Assembly: GCA_937881145.1 (NCBI GenBank)
Contig: CALGFL010000389.1
Span: forward strand, 1 to 8,201
Direction of reading: 5' to 3'
Source: an uncultured Bordetella sp.
Lineage (GTDB): Bacteria; Pseudomonadota; Gammaproteobacteria; Burkholderiales; Burkholderiaceae_B
DNA length: 8,201 bases
A program made the translations under genes and the position numbers. Positions 6,754 through 8,201 of this stretch are shown piece by piece (positions within the stretch are counted from its first letter, which is position 1; every line of letters begins with the position of its first letter). Below the pieces are notes generated by a model. The model had not been told where the DNA came from. It did no database searches and saw only the letters and a list, made by a program, of their open reading frames with translations.

Positions 6754-6787
6754 ACGGGTACGCCAAACTTCCCGATCTGAGCGAAAC

Positions 6788-7540
6788 ATGCGCATCCTGG
6801 TTTCCAACGACGACGGCTACAACGCGCCTGGGATCGAAGCACTGGCCCGCGCCTTGTCCGGGCTGGGCGAGATCACCGTGGTCGCGCCGGAAACCAATCA
6901 CAGCGGCGCGTCCAATTCCCTCACGCTCAATCGCCCGCTGTCGGTGCGCACCGCCGCCAACGGCTTTTACTATGTCAACGGCACGCCGTCCGATTGCGTG
7001 CACGTGGCGCTGACGGGCGGCCTCATCCCCGACCGCCCCGACCTGGTGGTGTCGGGCATCAACAACGGCGCCAACCTGGGCGAAGACACCCTGTATTCCG
7101 GCACGGTGGCTGCCGCCAGCGAAGGGTATCTCTTCGGCATCCCCTCCATCGCCTTTTCCCTGGCCGAGAAAGGCTGGGCGCACATCGAGGACGCCGCCCG
7201 CGCGGCGCGCCAGATCGTCGAGCGTCAGCTGGCCAACCCCCTGGGCGCAGTACTGCTCAACGTCAACATTCCCAGCCGCCGCTTCGAAGACCTGGGCGGC
7301 TATGCCGTCACGCGGCTGGGCAAGCGGCATCCTTCCGAGCCGGTGGTGCGCAGCACCACGCCCTATGGCGACACGGTTTACTGGATCGGCCCTGTCGGCC
7401 CGGTGTTCGACGCCGGGCCCGGCACGGATTTTCACGCCGTCGCGCAAGGCAGCGTGGCGCTGACGCCGCTGCGGCTGGACCTGACCCAGCACGAGCAGCT
7501 CGACTCGGTGCGGGACTGGGCGGGCGAGTTGGCAAAATGA
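6788..7540 (+). CDS. surE: 5'/3'-nucleotidase SurE (stationary-phase survival protein)
   Basis: SurE is a cytosolic, divalent-metal-dependent phosphatase that removes phosphate from nucleoside 5'- and 3'-monophosphates, and in E. coli also attacks short polyphosphate. The 250-residue protein has the full family signature: [16 protein letters not shown] with metal ligands Asp8 and Asp9, [12 protein letters not shown] with Ser39, [10 protein letters not shown] (62-71), [19 protein letters not shown] with Asn92, and VLLNVNIP (155-162). Metal-site numbering is the same as in the E. coli protein. The ATG at 6788 is fixed by the MRILVSNDD terminus; the ribosome site is weak (TGAG about 8 bases upstream). 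Its stop overlaps the pcm start as ATGA, implying a coupled operon. The surE-pcm pair commonly precedes nlpD and rpoS in gamma- and betaproteobacteria and is tied to stress survival. Confidence 0.98.
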   Translation: MRILVSNDDGYNAPGIEALARALSGLGEITVVAPETNHSGASNSLTLNRPLSVRTAANGFYYVNGTPSDCVHVALTGGLIPDRPDLVVSGINNGANLGEDTLYSGTVAAASEGYLFGIPSIAFSLAEKGWAHIEDAARAARQIVERQLANPLGAVLLNVNIPSRRFEDLGGYAVTRLGKRHPSEPVVRSTTPYGDTVYWIGPVGPVFDAGPGTDFHAVAQGSVALTPLRLDLTQHEQLDSVRDWAGELAK

Positions 7541-8201
7541 GCAAAAGCCTCACCCCCGACGAAATCGAACGCCAGGGCATGGCCGGCCGGCGCGCGGGCC
7601 GCGGCACGACCGGCGTCGGCAAGGGCTTTACGCCGGCCAACAGCAACACGCGCATTTCTTCCGGCGCGGTGCCGCGTCCGGGCGGCGCGCCGGCCGCGAC
7701 GCCGGCCTCGCCCGCCGGCGGCAACCTGGGTTTGAATTCCGACAGGCTGCGCCATGCCATGGTGCAGCGCCTGCGCGCGCAGGGCATCGTCGACGAGCGG
7801 GTGCTGGGCGCCATGGCGGCGGTGCCGCGTCATCTTTTCGTCGATGAAGCGCTGGCCAGCCGCGCCTACGAAGACGCGGCCTTGCCCATCGGACACGGCC
7901 AGACCATCTCGCAGCCCTGGGTGGTGGCGCACATGCTGTCCATCGTCTGCGAAAACCGCCAGCCCGCGCGCGTGCTCGAAGTGGGCGCGGGCTGCGGCTA
8001 CGAGGCCGCCGTGCTGGCTCAGTTCGTGCGAGAAGTCCATGCCATCGAGCGCATCCGCGGCCTGTACGATCTGGCGCGCGACCGCCTGCGCGCCTTGCGG
8101 CTGACATCGCGCGTCAGACTGACACATGGCGATGGCATGCTGGGCCAGCCCGGCGCCGCGCCATTCGATGCTATCGTTGTGGCAGCAGCGGGTCTGGCCA
8201 T
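7537..8201 (+). CDS. pcm: Protein-L-isoaspartate O-methyltransferase Pcm, 3' end outside window
   Basis: Pcm methylates L-isoaspartyl residues in aged proteins with S-adenosylmethionine, starting their repair. The first 221 codons are present. The core is recognised from [26 protein letters not shown] (residues 79-104), [13 protein letters not shown] (115-127), the SAM-binding motif [18 protein letters not shown] (145-161, where E. coli has GTGSGYQTA), [12 protein letters not shown] (170-181), HGDG (197-200) and the start of the following motif [11 protein letters not shown]. Before the core lies an extension of about 66 residues rich in Gly, Ala, Pro, Arg and Thr that the 208-residue E. coli enzyme lacks; it looks disordered. 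The ATG at 7537 is chosen because it forms the ATGA overlap with surE. An internal ATG at 7759 would give an E. coli-like start, but no ribosome site is obvious there. Confidence 0.95.
   Translation, partial: MSKSLTPDEIERQGMAGRRAGRGTTGVGKGFTPANSNTRISSGAVPRPGGAPAATPASPAGGNLGLNSDRLRHAMVQRLRAQGIVDERVLGAMAAVPRHLFVDEALASRAYEDAALPIGHGQTISQPWVVAHMLSIVCENRQPARVLEVGAGCGYEAAVLAQFVREVHAIERIRGLYDLARDRLRALRLTSRVRLTHGDGMLGQPGAAPFDAIVVAAAGLA

Noticed and set aside
6284..6787. Upstream extension of the surE frame to 6284
   Set aside because: It would overlap plsY on the other strand, and SurE proteins begin at MRILVSNDD.

Overview
The window is about 8.2 kb of GC-rich, densely coded proteobacterial chromosome. 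Nine protein-coding genes are supported, and two of them run off the ends. The protein sequences and the surE-pcm pair suggest a betaproteobacterium of the Alcaligenaceae, with Bordetella or Achromobacter the closest guess. That assignment rests on recognition, not on a search. I see no rRNA, tRNA, CRISPR array, insertion sequence or phage gene.

Layout. (1) Bases 1-1865, minus strand: an AzgA-type NCS2 purine permease, followed after 3 bases by a luciferase-like flavin monooxygenase cut by the left edge. (2) Bases 1929-2966, plus strand: tsaD, the tRNA t6A-modification enzyme, divergent from the permease across a 63-base gap. (3) Bases 3014-5897: a self-contained three-gene module. It has a GntR/FCD regulator on the minus strand, an AT-rich divergent control region with a candidate operator, then a fold-type I PLP aminotransferase and a peptidase M19 (renal dipeptidase family) homologue on the plus strand, coupled by a GTGA overlap. 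(4) Bases 5948-6589, minus strand: plsY, the glycerol-3-phosphate acyltransferase of phospholipid synthesis. (5) Bases 6788-8201, plus strand: surE and the 5' part of pcm, overlapping by ATGA. In many proteobacteria this stationary-phase and repair pair leads into nlpD and rpoS, which would lie to the right.

Most of the window is housekeeping: tRNA modification, lipid synthesis, nucleotide salvage and repair. The module at 3014-5897 is the accessory part. Both of its enzymes belong to well-known folds but lack residues that define the standard active sites. The M19 homologue has lost HxD, the bridging Glu and the catalytic His. The aminotransferase has Met in place of the Asn and Tyr that normally contact the PLP O3'. 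The pair looks like a ligand-controlled pathway for an amino-acid-like or amide compound that neither family name predicts. It is the best candidate here for undescribed biology. The substrate cannot be read from the sequence, and the module has no transporter of its own in the window.
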